Below, one piece after another: positions 7,519 through 14,747 of a DNA stretch of 14,982 bases. The position numbers were made by a program, and so were the translations under genes. A model generated the notes under the pieces. That model ran no database searches, had not been told where the DNA came from, and was given only the letters and a program-made list of their open reading frames with translations. This stretch comes from Verrucomicrobiota bacterium (GTDB lineage: Bacteria > Verrucomicrobiota > Verrucomicrobiia > Chthoniobacterales > UBA10450), in the NCBI GenBank assembly GCA_003219925.1, contig QHQU01000011.1, forward strand, positions 1 through 14,982, read 5' to 3'. Position 1 is the stretch's first letter; every line of letters starts with the position of its first letter.

Positions 7519-7556
7519 AGCGAAGTGCATCTCCTCTCCTTTTGGCAAAGGGAGAG
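7519..7556. repeat. Imperfect hairpin downstream of the rlmI-like gene
   Basis: In the 229-bp spacer between the methyltransferase and the next gene, CTCTCC and GGGAGAG arms surround a loop containing TTTTGGCAAA, reminiscent of degraded dispersed repeats. An AGATGC/GCATCT pair lies just upstream. It may help end the methyltransferase transcript, but neither structure has a proper U-tract. The rest of the spacer shows nothing recognisable. Confidence 0.3.
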
Positions 7557-7711
7557 GCAAAACGATCGCGCGGCAGACGCTAACCGATGCGAAATTTCGA
7601 TCGGCTGGAAGAAAAATTGCGCCGGTGACGATGAAAAGTCTGGAAATTCGAACTTGAGTCTTTAATGTCCGACTTAATGGAGCGGGGCAAAACGCTCTGC
7701 TCCGCAAAATC

Positions 7712-8335
7712 ATGCCAGAACGGACTCGTGCGATGGAACAGATGCTTGAATTAAGCGACGAAGATGAAGTCACCCCCGAGTTGCTCGGTTCGCAGGTGCA
7801 AAAAGCGCAAGAGCAATTGCTGCAGTTGCGCCGGCAACAGGAACAGATCGAAAAACAAAAACGCGAGTTGGAAGAGCTGAGCCGGCGGCAGGAAGAACTG
7901 GAACGTGGCCGGGCCGAAATGACAGACAAGCTAACGCGCTCGCTGGTGGTGTTGGAACGGGAGGCGTACGAGACGCAGAACAAGCTTGAGCAACTGCGGG
8001 CCACGCGCGAGAGCTTTGGCCAGCATCTCGAGGTGCTGGAAGGGATTGATCCCAAAGGTTGGAATCCGTCGGATTTGCACCGGGAACTGAGCCGGGCGCT
8101 TAGTACGGTAGACGATGCGCGCGCGGAATTCAGTCAGCAGCGAAGTCGTTTGCAAGCGATCGCGACGCAGGATTCGGACAACGTGCCGTTACCGGAAGCG
8201 GGGCCAGATGTGGCGGGAATGCGTGGCGAGAAGTCGTTTGGGCAGTGGGTCTTAATCGGGTTCGCACTTTCGCTGCCGTTAATTACGGTGGGACTGGTCG
8301 CGTTACTCATCTTCTGGTGGATGGCGAAGGGTTAA
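7712..8335 (+). CDS. Tail-anchored coiled-coil protein of unknown function
   Basis: A 207-residue protein without a recognised family. Residues about 22-150 are rich in Gln, Glu, Arg and Leu with heptad spacing (AQEQLLQLRRQQEQIEKQKR, ELEELSRRQEELERGRAEM), a strong coiled-coil signature, interrupted near residue 115 by IDPKGWNPSDL. The last 30 residues contain one transmembrane helix (VLIGFALSLPLITVGLVALL) followed by a short tail ending WWMAKG. The bulk should therefore face the cytoplasm with a C-terminal anchor. ATG at 7712 is chosen; ATG at 7733 is an alternative. It lies 9 nt before a shorter gene of the same design, and both lead into gatCA. A structural or membrane-organising role is only a guess. 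Confidence 0.8.
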   Translation: MPERTRAMEQMLELSDEDEVTPELLGSQVQKAQEQLLQLRRQQEQIEKQKRELEELSRRQEELERGRAEMTDKLTRSLVVLEREAYETQNKLEQLRATRESFGQHLEVLEGIDPKGWNPSDLHRELSRALSTVDDARAEFSQQRSRLQAIATQDSDNVPLPEAGPDVAGMRGEKSFGQWVLIGFALSLPLITVGLVALLIFWWMAKG

Positions 8336-8344
8336 GATTGCGGA

Positions 8345-8710
8345 ATGATTCGGCGTTCGCCTAAAACCGGCTCGGCAGTCGATCAGCAACACGAGGAACT
8401 GGCGCGCCGCGAGAATGAGTTGCGCGATCAGATGCAGAAGTTGCAGCAAATGATCGAAGAAGCGCCGCGTTTGGCACAGGAAACATCGCGTCGGCAGCGG
8501 GAGGAATTATTGGAGCGAGCCCATCAGCGCGGGAGCCGACTCGACGCTTCTCTCTCATTGCGCGATAAACGCTGGGGCGATGAAGAATCGGGGAGGCGTC
8601 GGCCTGGTTCGTTGCGCAAGGCACGACGGGAAGGCCGGATCATCTTTTTGGTGCTGGTGATTGCGCTGGCAGTAGCGGTGACGTGGCTGCTGACGCGCTT
8701 CCATTTTTAA
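8345..8710 (+). CDS. Small tail-anchored coiled-coil protein of unknown function
   Basis: A 121-residue protein with the same layout as its upstream neighbour. A basic N terminus (MIRRSPKTG) is followed by a coiled coil at about 15-60 (QQHEELARRENELRDQMQKL), a basic Arg/Gly/Ser-rich linker (about 65-97), and one C-terminal transmembrane helix (IIFLVLVIALAVAVTWLL) with a short RFHF tail. It is 9 nt downstream of the 207-residue gene, and its stop codon is 1 nt before the gatC start, so translation of gatC may be coupled to it. I do not recognise a family. Confidence 0.8.
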   Translation: MIRRSPKTGSAVDQQHEELARRENELRDQMQKLQQMIEEAPRLAQETSRRQREELLERAHQRGSRLDASLSLRDKRWGDEESGRRRPGSLRKARREGRIIFLVLVIALAVAVTWLLTRFHF

Positions 8711-8711
8711 A

Positions 8712-8996
8712 ATGGCAAGCGAACTCGACGTTGCTTACGTCGCGCAATTAGCCAGATTGCAATTGACCGCGCAGGAGACCGCGCTTTTTCAAAAACAGCT
8801 CGGCGACGTCTTGAAGTACGCAGAAAAATTAAAGGAAGTGAACGTCGAGGGAGTGGAAGCGGCGGCGCATGCGGTCCCGATTTTCAACGTTTTTCGTGCA
8901 GATAATCCTTGCGATTGGTTTACTGCCGCCGAAGCCTTGAGTAACGCACCACGGCAGGCCAACAATCTTTTCATCGTCACCAAAGTTGTGGAATGA
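8712..8996 (+). CDS. gatC: Asp-tRNA(Asn)/Glu-tRNA(Gln) amidotransferase subunit C
   Basis: Small subunit that stabilises the GatCAB complex, which turns mischarged Glu-tRNA(Gln) and Asp-tRNA(Asn) into Gln-tRNA and Asn-tRNA in the cytoplasm. At 94 residues it has the family length and pattern: VAYVAQLARLQLTAQE at the N terminus, LGDVLKYAEKLKEVNVEGVE in the middle, AHAVPIFNVFRADNP, then ALSNAPRQANNLFIVTKVVE at the end. It overlaps gatA by 4 nt (ATGA). No Shine-Dalgarno sequence is visible in the A/T-rich junction (TTTTTAAAATG) before its start, which fits translational coupling. gatB is not in the window. Confidence 0.95.
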   Translation: MASELDVAYVAQLARLQLTAQETALFQKQLGDVLKYAEKLKEVNVEGVEAAAHAVPIFNVFRADNPCDWFTAAEALSNAPRQANNLFIVTKVVE

Positions 8997-10468
8997 CGAA
9001 GCGCGATCTGCCGGCGCTCAGCATCATCGAACTCAGGGATTTTCTCCGGCGGGGGGAAATTTCGCCAAGTGAGACATTGCAGGCACTGGAGGAGCGAATC
9101 GATGCCGTGGATCCCGAAATCGGCGCGTACTTGGTGCACGATTTTGCCACGGCGATGGCGGAGGCGGAAAAAACGGACGTGAGTTTACCGCTGGGCGGGA
9201 TTCCGATCGCGATCAAGGATCTGATCAATGTCGAAGGCCAGCAATGCACCTGTGCTTCCAAAATCTTGCGCGGCTATCGTGCGCCCTACAGCGCAACCGT
9301 GATCGAGAAATTGCGTGGGCACGGCGCAATTCCGTTTGGCCGGATGAACATGGACGAATTTGCCATGGGTTCCTCGACGGAAAATTCCAGCGTCCAAGTC
9401 ACGCGCAATCCCTGGGACCTCTCGCGTGTGCCGGGCGGATCAAGCGGCGGATCGGCCGCAGCCGTCGCCGCGGATATTGCATTCGGCGCGCTTGGCACCG
9501 ACACCGGTGGATCGATTCGTCAGCCCGCCGCACTGTCCGGAATAGTCGGATTCAAGCCCAGTTATGGCCGCGTCTCGCGCTTCGGTCTCGTCGCCTTTGC
9601 TTCCTCCCTCGATCAGATCGGACCGCTAACGAAAACTGTACAAGACTCCGCTTTGCTGATGAACGCGATTGCCGGCCATGATTCGCACGATTCGACTTCG
9701 CTCAATGCCCCAGTCCCGGATTATACCAAGAATCTTGGCCGTGACCTGAAAGGCATCCGCATTGGCTTGCCAAAGGAATACATGATTGAAGGCGTCGATC
9801 CGGCGGTGAAAAGCGCGGTCATCGCCGCAGTGAAACAGCTAGGCGAACTCGGCGCGGAGATCATCGAGGTTTCGCTTCCGCATACGGACTACGCCATCAG
9901 CGTTTACTATATTCTGGCGACGGCGGAAGCTTCGGCCAATCTCGCGCGCTTTGATGGGGTGCGCTACGGACATCGGGCGGAGAACGTGAGCAGCTTGTTT
10001 GATCATTACGCCCGCACCCGTGCGGAAGGATTCGGCGCGGAAGTGAAACGGCGAATTATTCTCGGCACTTACGTTCTCAGTTCCGGTTATTACGACGCCT
10101 ATTATTTGCGTGCGCAAAAGGTGCGCGAGCTTATCCGTCAGGATTTCGTGCGCGAGTTTGAGAAAGTAGAAGCTCTCGTTTCGCCAACGTCGCCCAGCCC
10201 GGCGTTCAAGCTGGGCGAGAAAACGACCGATCCCTTGCAGATGTATCTGGCGGATATTTTCACCAACGCTGCGAACCTCGCCGGAATTTGCGGCATCAGT
10301 GTTCCCTGTGGGTTTGCCCAATCCAAGAACGGAAAGACGTTGCCGATCGGATTACAGCTCCTTGGAAAAGCGCTGGATGAAGCGCGGATTTTTCAGATTG
10401 CGCACGCTTATGAACAAAGCACCGACTGGCATAAGGCACGTCCGGTAATTGAGCCGATTGCCGCGTGA
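8993..10468 (+). CDS. gatA: Asp-tRNA(Asn)/Glu-tRNA(Gln) amidotransferase subunit A
   Basis: Amidase-signature subunit that releases ammonia from glutamine for the GatCAB transamidation. The protein is 491 residues. The Ser-cisSer-Lys triad is complete: Lys75 in PIAIKDLINVEG, Ser150 in PGGSSGGSAAAVA and Ser174 in GTDTGGSIRQPAA, with the same spacing (75 and 24 residues) as characterised GatA proteins. FKPSYGRVSRFGLVAFASSL and DQIGPLTKTVQDSALL are GatA-specific. The start is fixed by the ATGA overlap with gatC. Its stop overlaps the GTG start of the next gene (GTGA), so the GT87 gene probably shares its transcript. Confidence 0.96.
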   Translation: MTKRDLPALSIIELRDFLRRGEISPSETLQALEERIDAVDPEIGAYLVHDFATAMAEAEKTDVSLPLGGIPIAIKDLINVEGQQCTCASKILRGYRAPYSATVIEKLRGHGAIPFGRMNMDEFAMGSSTENSSVQVTRNPWDLSRVPGGSSGGSAAAVAADIAFGALGTDTGGSIRQPAALSGIVGFKPSYGRVSRFGLVAFASSLDQIGPLTKTVQDSALLMNAIAGHDSHDSTSLNAPVPDYTKNLGRDLKGIRIGLPKEYMIEGVDPAVKSAVIAAVKQLGELGAEIIEVSLPHTDYAISVYYILATAEASANLARFDGVRYGHRAENVSSLFDHYARTRAEGFGAEVKRRIILGTYVLSSGYYDAYYLRAQKVRELIRQDFVREFEKVEALVSPTSPSPAFKLGEKTTDPLQMYLADIFTNAANLAGICGISVPCGFAQSKNGKTLPIGLQLLGKALDEARIFQIAHAYEQSTDWHKARPVIEPIAA

Positions 10469-11709
10469 TCGCTCGGCTGCGAATTCTGACTGAGCGACTG
10501 GAAGGTTCGCGCGCGCGGCTCCTGATCCGGGTGCTGTTTCTCACTACGGCGACAACCTTCACCCTTCTGCCGTTCGTCCGCTTTTTGCACAGCGGCACGC
10601 AGATGGATTACCGGACTTGGTTTGATGCAGGGCAAACCGTCCTGCGCGGCGACGAGCTTTACCCGTACACACAAAATTTTCCGTTCATGTATCCGCCCAC
10701 GTGCGCGTTGCTTTTGGCGGCACCAGCGTTCTTTGGAAAGCCCGCACTGATTTTGATTTTGTCGGCGCTAAACACGATGGCGTGGATTCTCTGCATCAGG
10801 TTTTCAAGCGCATTGATGTCGGAGCAGCGCGTCCAGAACGGGCCGATTGTAATCGCCTCCTTCATCGTTATCCCCTTTGTCTGGTCGAGTTATCATCTCG
10901 GCCAACCGAGTCTGATTTTGCTCGCGCTCATGCTCGGCGCGTTTCTGAGCTTGCGCCACGGCCAGGAAATCTTAGCCGGCGCCCTGGTTGCGCTCGCGGT
11001 CGCGATCAAAGCGTTCCCATTGCTCGCGATTGTTTATTTTGTTTATCGCCGTTATTGGATGGCCGCGATCTCGCTGGTCATCACCCTGGTCATTTTGCTT
11101 TTCCTTTTGCCAATTCCATTTCGCGGATGGCACCAGACCTTGAACGACGCTCGCGATTGGCAACGCGGGATGTTGCATTATGAACAAGGTGGGATCGCGC
11201 AACGGCCGGAGCGCGGTTATACCTGGAAAAATCAATCGATTTTCGGTCTGGCCAATCGTTTGCTCAGGCGAGTCAGCGTCGATGAGGCACCCAATCCACC
11301 AGCTTACGCAAATGTCGCCGATCTTGATTTCAGGACGGTAAACATCGTTATCATTGCGAGCGCGCTTCTCCTTGGCTTTTCCTTTGTTGCGGCAATGCCG
11401 CGCCAACGCGCGCCGGAAGGAGATGCCCGGGAATTCGCCGCGCTTTTAAGCCTGATCCTGATTTTTACGCCGCTTACCTTCGGTTACTTATTTGTCTGGC
11501 TAATGTTTCCGCTCGCGCTCCTGATCAAACGGAGCTTGGAAGCACCGGCCTCGCTGATCTGGCTGTTGATCGCGCTCGCGCTTTTAAGCGCGACGGGGAT
11601 CGCGCCGCGCCTGGCACAAATTTATGGCAGCCTGTTTTTCGCCGCTCTCATGCTTTATCTCGCGCTCGCGATCGATCTTCGGCGGGAGCAAAATTTAATC
11701 GCGAAATAA
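10465..11709 (+). CDS. GT87 / DUF2029 polytopic membrane glycosyltransferase
   Basis: A 414-residue integral membrane protein with about ten hydrophobic helices. The N-terminal region has the GT87 (DUF2029) pattern: a first helix, MDYRTWFDAGQTVLRGDELY with candidate catalytic Asp48, then FPFMYPPTCALLLAAP. ALVALAVAIKAFPLLAIVYF and a long loop with GYTWKNQSIFGLANRLL are also family-like. Members are GT-C enzymes that use polyprenyl-phosphate-linked sugar (often mannose) on the outer face of the membrane; the acceptor cannot be read from sequence. It starts with GTG overlapping the gatA stop, and its 3' end overlaps the oppositely oriented GT2 gene by 15 nt. That neighbour could make its lipid-linked donor. 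Confidence 0.85.
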   Translation: MIARLRILTERLEGSRARLLIRVLFLTTATTFTLLPFVRFLHSGTQMDYRTWFDAGQTVLRGDELYPYTQNFPFMYPPTCALLLAAPAFFGKPALILILSALNTMAWILCIRFSSALMSEQRVQNGPIVIASFIVIPFVWSSYHLGQPSLILLALMLGAFLSLRHGQEILAGALVALAVAIKAFPLLAIVYFVYRRYWMAAISLVITLVILLFLLPIPFRGWHQTLNDARDWQRGMLHYEQGGIAQRPERGYTWKNQSIFGLANRLLRRVSVDEAPNPPAYANVADLDFRTVNIVIIASALLLGFSFVAAMPRQRAPEGDAREFAALLSLILIFTPLTFGYLFVWLMFPLALLIKRSLEAPASLIWLLIALALLSATGIAPRLAQIYGSLFFAALMLYLALAIDLRREQNLIAK

Positions 11710-12432
11710 TCTTTGTGCCGGCACCGGTGGCGCCGAAGTCTTGCCTTCGGTTAACCGCCGCCCAATCGCTCGGAGCCAGGCCAGGGCAAAGCGCATCGCC
11801 TGAGCGAATGACATCTTGGACATCCCTCGTGCGCGATCCCGGAATACGATCGGGACTTCGCGTACCCGCAGGGTTTTTCGTCCACGCACAATTGTTTCGA
11901 AGACGATCTTGAACCCAGCGGCCTGTTTAGCGAATTGCAATAAGAACTCGCGCCGGATCGCAAAAAATCCGCCCATGGAATCGTGCACGCCGGTAAGCGG
12001 ATAGGCCAGCGCGGATGCGACGCGCGAGAGAAATCGGCGCCAGGCCGGCCAATCCGGCGTTGCCCCACCAGGAACGTAGCGGCTGCCGATGACGAGATCG
12101 GCATCGTTCGCCAGGACCGGTTGCAATAAGGATGCGATTTCTTCCGGCGGATGGCTAAGGTCGGCATCCATCACCACAAAAACATCGGCCGATGATGCGT
12201 TCGCGCCAGCGATAATGGCGCCGGCCAATCCGCGTTCAGGTCCGTCACGCTCGATCAGGCACACCCGATGCGCCGTCGCCAGCGCGCGAATCTTCTCACG
12301 CGTGCCGTCAATCGAGCCGTCATCGACGAAGATGATTTCGCCGAACGGAACGTTCGTTTGCTCGATCTGTTCCACCAGCGGCACGATGTTGTCCACTTCC
12401 TCTAAGGTCGGAACAATGATCGCGATTGGCAT
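11695..12432 (-). CDS. GT2 family glycosyltransferase, polyprenyl-phosphate mannosyl transferase (DPM1)-like
   Basis: Predicted to transfer a sugar from a nucleotide donor to polyprenyl phosphate at the cytoplasmic membrane face. The 245-residue protein is a single GT-A domain: IIVPTLEEVDNI at the N terminus, FVDDGSIDGT (Asp37-Asp38), GLAGAIIAG, the metal-binding DADLSHPPEEI (Asp89-Ala-Asp91), IGSRYVPGG, DSMGGFFAIRRE and FRDRARGMSKMSF. No C-terminal membrane helices are seen, as in short DPM1 proteins. The start is fixed by the IVPT strand, which must be near the N terminus. The ATG lies only 4 nt after the tRNA-Thr CCA end, with no room for a Shine-Dalgarno sequence outside the tRNA. The sugar (mannose or glucose) is not determined. 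Confidence 0.9.
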   Translation of the reverse strand: MPIAIIVPTLEEVDNIVPLVEQIEQTNVPFGEIIFVDDGSIDGTREKIRALATAHRVCLIERDGPERGLAGAIIAGANASSADVFVVMDADLSHPPEEIASLLQPVLANDADLVIGSRYVPGGATPDWPAWRRFLSRVASALAYPLTGVHDSMGGFFAIRREFLLQFAKQAAGFKIVFETIVRGRKTLRVREVPIVFRDRARGMSKMSFAQAMRFALAWLRAIGRRLTEGKTSAPPVPAQRLFRD

Positions 12433-12436
12433 GAGG

Positions 12437-12512
12437 TGGAGCCGACGACGGGATTCGAACCCGTGACCTGCTGATTACGAATCAGCTGCTCTACCAGCTG
12501 AGCTACGTCGGC
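12437..12512 (-). tRNA. tRNA-Thr(CGT)
   Basis: A 76-nt cloverleaf on the minus strand. The acceptor is GCCGACG pairing with CGTCGGC, then discriminator T and an encoded CCA. The D arm is GCTC/GAGC with AGCTGGTA, and the anticodon arm GCTGA-TTCGTAA-TCAGC gives anticodon CGT (reads ACG, Thr). The T arm is ACGGG-TTCGAAT-CCCGT. All stems pair without mismatch. It sits between the pseudokinase gene and the GT2 gene, same strand, and ends 4 nt before the GT2 start codon. Confidence 0.97.
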
Positions 12513-12572
12513 GGATTTGGCCCCGGAAAATAGCCGCTAAATAGAGCTTCGGCGAGCCTTTTGCTCCTGCAC

Positions 12573-14294
12573 TCAGAAGTCCGGCGGAAGAACGACTACC
12601 GGCGGCTCATCTTCCAGCGGAATTGGCCGTGCGACTCGCCGAACGCGGCGATGAGAAATCACTGGCGCATCATCGACGTTAGGCAAGGGCGGCGTGATGA
12701 TCGTTTCCCCCGAAGGTAATCGCAGAACCCAGTTTCCACTGGGGGTGGTGCCGACAAACCTGGCCGGCGCGGACCCAACACGAAGCGGCGGCAGCGGGCC
12801 GTGCGCGGAAGATTTGGCCACGCGCTGACGGCGGGCCTTTGTTTTAGATGCATTCGAATCATTAGGTTTCTTGGCAGTCGCGACATGCCCGGAAAAGTTT
12901 GGCGGTTCGTCTCCTGAAGCAGTTGTCGCTAAAGAATCTTTAGCTGCCAACTCGGTGCGATTGGGAAGATCAGGCGGAGCCGATTGGTTTTTTTCGGCAG
13001 GTGGCGACTCGGAGCTAACGGGCGCCTGTTTAGTTTCGGATGCCTGTTTAGTTTCGGATGGGCCTTCTGCCGGAACCGGTGGTTCGGCCATTCTATTGTT
13101 GGCTGCTAACTGCGGTGACTGTGGTGACGAGGAAACGTTTTCCGCCATTGGCCCCGGCGATGCCGCTTGCTTCGGAGATTGCTGAGCGACCAAGCGAGGA
13201 TGTTCGGCGACTTGATTTACAACGGGCGACGGCGAAGCCGATGCAGTAACAGGCAGCGAGGAGCCTTCCGCCGTTTCTGGCACACCAATGATCACACCGA
13301 GCGGCTTCGATTCACGTTGCGATCGCACGAAATAGAATGCGCCAAGCGAAGCAAGAACCGCAATCGCTGCCGCGAGAGCAAGAGCGGGACCGATACGTTT
13401 CTTTTCTCGTGTCGGAATTGTTGCGATCGCGGCCGGCGCAAAGCTACGGGTAAAGGCAGTTTGCCGCTCCACTTTTTGCAGGCACGCGTGAATCTTTTCT
13501 GCGAACGCGGCCGGATGCTGCGGACGTTCCTCGGGATTCGTGCGAACCATCCGGCTAACGAGATTTCGTACAAATCGTGGGACCGCACCGGTGGGCGCCG
13601 AGAGCCGCGGGCCCGACTCAGTCGTCGGCAGGGGTGACGGCGCAGAACCGGTGAGGAGAAACCACATCGCGGCCCCGAGAGAAAAAATGTCGGAACGAAA
13701 ATCGACCGGCTTGTTTTCCAGTTGCTCAGGGCTGGAAAATTCTGGTTGCAGTGAGGGCGCAAGCTCGTGCGTCTCACTGTTGTCCGATTGCAGTTTGAGG
13801 CCGCCCAGACCGAAATTAAGCAATTTAACCCCGGGCCAGCCGCCATCGAAGGCCGCTCCGGGAAGGATCATCAAATTCGCCGGCTGGATGGAACGATGGG
13901 TCAAGCTGTGAGTGGCCGCTTCCGCGAGCACGTTCATGACCTGAAGGCCGATGCGCAAAACCGCGTCTGCCGGCATCGGACCGTGCGCACGCACCCAGGC
14001 GTCCGCGGCTTCACCTTCCAGATATTCGGATACGAAAACGAAGTGATCATGCTCGACTCCGACATCAAAAACTTTGGCGAGATTAGTGTTATTCAGCTTT
14101 TGCGCCGTCCTCGCATTTTCTTCGAATCGGACGCGTTCCACTTCATCAATACTGGCAAGGGGGATGAGCTGCATCGCTACCACTCGACCGCTGTGGTAAT
14201 CGATCGCTTTGTAAGTAACGACGGGGCCGCTGCGCGCGATCTCGCGCGGCGATCCATCCTCGTTTAAACAGACCGAATAGTTTTCGGAAAACAT
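12573..14294 (-). CDS. Membrane-anchored protein kinase-like protein lacking catalytic residues (pseudokinase)
   Basis: A 573-residue protein with a bacterial Ser/Thr kinase (PknB-like) fold at about 10-275, one transmembrane helix at about 300-323 (IGPALALAAAIAVLASLGAF), and a roughly 250-residue Pro/Ser/Lys-rich C-terminal part expected outside the cytoplasm. The fold is clear from VVAMQLI, FVSEYLEGE, HRSIQPANLMIL, LLNFGLGG, SSPEQLENKPVDFRSDIFSLG and a C-lobe ending NPEERPQHPAAFA. The catalytic positions are changed: beta-3 Lys is Gln42, the HRD Asp is Ser135 (and the following Lys is Gln137), and the DFG Asp is Asn160. It is thus probably a non-catalytic scaffold or sensor. The C terminus has ARFVGTTPSGNWVLRLPSGE, which looks like a small conserved module. 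ATG at 14294 is chosen because GAGGGAGA, a good ribosome-binding site, precedes it; an ATG at 14375 would add 27 residues. Confidence 0.85.
   Translation of the reverse strand: MFSENYSVCLNEDGSPREIARSGPVVTYKAIDYHSGRVVAMQLIPLASIDEVERVRFEENARTAQKLNNTNLAKVFDVGVEHDHFVFVSEYLEGEAADAWVRAHGPMPADAVLRIGLQVMNVLAEAATHSLTHRSIQPANLMILPGAAFDGGWPGVKLLNFGLGGLKLQSDNSETHELAPSLQPEFSSPEQLENKPVDFRSDIFSLGAAMWFLLTGSAPSPLPTTESGPRLSAPTGAVPRFVRNLVSRMVRTNPEERPQHPAAFAEKIHACLQKVERQTAFTRSFAPAAIATIPTREKKRIGPALALAAAIAVLASLGAFYFVRSQRESKPLGVIIGVPETAEGSSLPVTASASPSPVVNQVAEHPRLVAQQSPKQAASPGPMAENVSSSPQSPQLAANNRMAEPPVPAEGPSETKQASETKQAPVSSESPPAEKNQSAPPDLPNRTELAAKDSLATTASGDEPPNFSGHVATAKKPNDSNASKTKARRQRVAKSSAHGPLPPLRVGSAPARFVGTTPSGNWVLRLPSGETIITPPLPNVDDAPVISHRRVRRVARPIPLEDEPPVVVLPPDF
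13024..13059. repeat. Exact 2 x 18-bp tandem repeat within the pseudokinase gene
   Basis: Two identical adjacent copies of GCCTGTTTAGTTTCGGAT (plus strand) encode SETKQA twice in the disordered extracellular linker of the pseudokinase-like protein. Identity at every base points to a recent slippage duplication. Confidence 0.9.
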
Positions 14295-14458
14295 TCTCTC
14301 CCTCTCATCCCGGTTTACCGCGCAACTACTCTTCGAGCCGACACGCCGCCCCGGACGTAAACAGTCAACCAGCAACCCCGGCGAATCAACCGCCTAGAAG
14401 GCTTCGCCTCACGGGGCTGGGATGGTTAACGAGCGCGGAGCTCGCGTCGGTCTTCTTT

Positions 14459-14488
14459 TGTCATGTCGAGCGTAGCGGAGACATCTCT
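14459..14488. repeat. TGTCATGTCGAGCG-type repeat fragment
   Basis: The sequence has an ATGTC (14463-14467) / GACAT (14480-14484) pair and begins TGTCAT, like the ends of the 114-bp element at 4900-5013. It resembles dispersed repeat ends of the 'TGTCAT..CGAGCG..AGCGGAGAC' type, but no matching second arm is seen nearby, so it may be a half copy or remnant. Confidence 0.45.
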
Positions 14489-14513
14489 AATCACGATCGG
14501 CAGGAGAAAAGCA

Positions 14514-14566
14514 GGAACACAGGTCTAGAGACCTGTGTGGCGCACAGGCTTTCAAGCCTGTGTTCC
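14514..14566. repeat. Double-hairpin REP-like element (CACAGG family)
   Basis: An outer 10-bp inverted repeat GGAACACAGG (14514-14523) / CCTGTGTTCC (14557-14566) encloses two hairpins: ACACAGGTC/GACCTGTGT (14517-14525, 14530-14538) and CACAGGCT/AGCCTGTG (14543-14550, 14555-14562), each with a 4-nt loop. The CACAGGC core is shared with the hairpin at 5250-5268. The paired layout is typical of REP/BIME units. Confidence 0.75.
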
Positions 14567-14747
14567 GTGCCCGACTTCCGCCGCTGCCGAAAACGGTTCT
14601 CCACACGCAGCCACGTCATCGCCGCGGTCTGGCTGATGGATCCTGCCTTGGCTGAAGCCATCCGGCTGATGCCACTCTTGAGCGAGCATTCGCGCTGCTG
14701 ATCAAGCCGCGCTTAGAAGCAAAAATCAGCTGTGCATTGTCACGCTG

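Larger units (their letters stand above)
14376..14747. other. Gene-free stretch with palindromic repeats
   Basis: About 370 bp upstream of both the pseudokinase gene (-) and the HTH gene (+). It holds a half-element near 14459-14488 and a double hairpin at 14514-14566. The remainder (about 14570-14747) has only short open frames with no recognisable product. The promoters of both flanking genes should lie here, but I could not identify convincing -35/-10 boxes. Confidence 0.5.

Noticed and set aside
7501..8055. 184-codon Ser/Cys-rich frame on the minus strand
   Set aside because: It is the antisense of the Gln/Glu-rich coiled-coil gene; runs of Ser and Cys are the expected mirror of CAG/GAG-type codons.
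12437..12512. tRNA-Thr as an integration site for a mobile element
   Set aside because: Both flanks are ordinary chromosomal genes; there is no integrase and no partial repeat of the tRNA 3' end nearby.
13024..13059. Possible CRISPR or larger tandem array
   Set aside because: Only two 18-bp copies without spacers, in frame inside a low-complexity protein linker.
14590..14705. Short plus-strand frame containing AAVWLMDPALAEAIRLMPLL
   Set aside because: Looks protein-like over about 30 residues but ends at a stop, has no clear start or family, and could be chance; kept only as a note.
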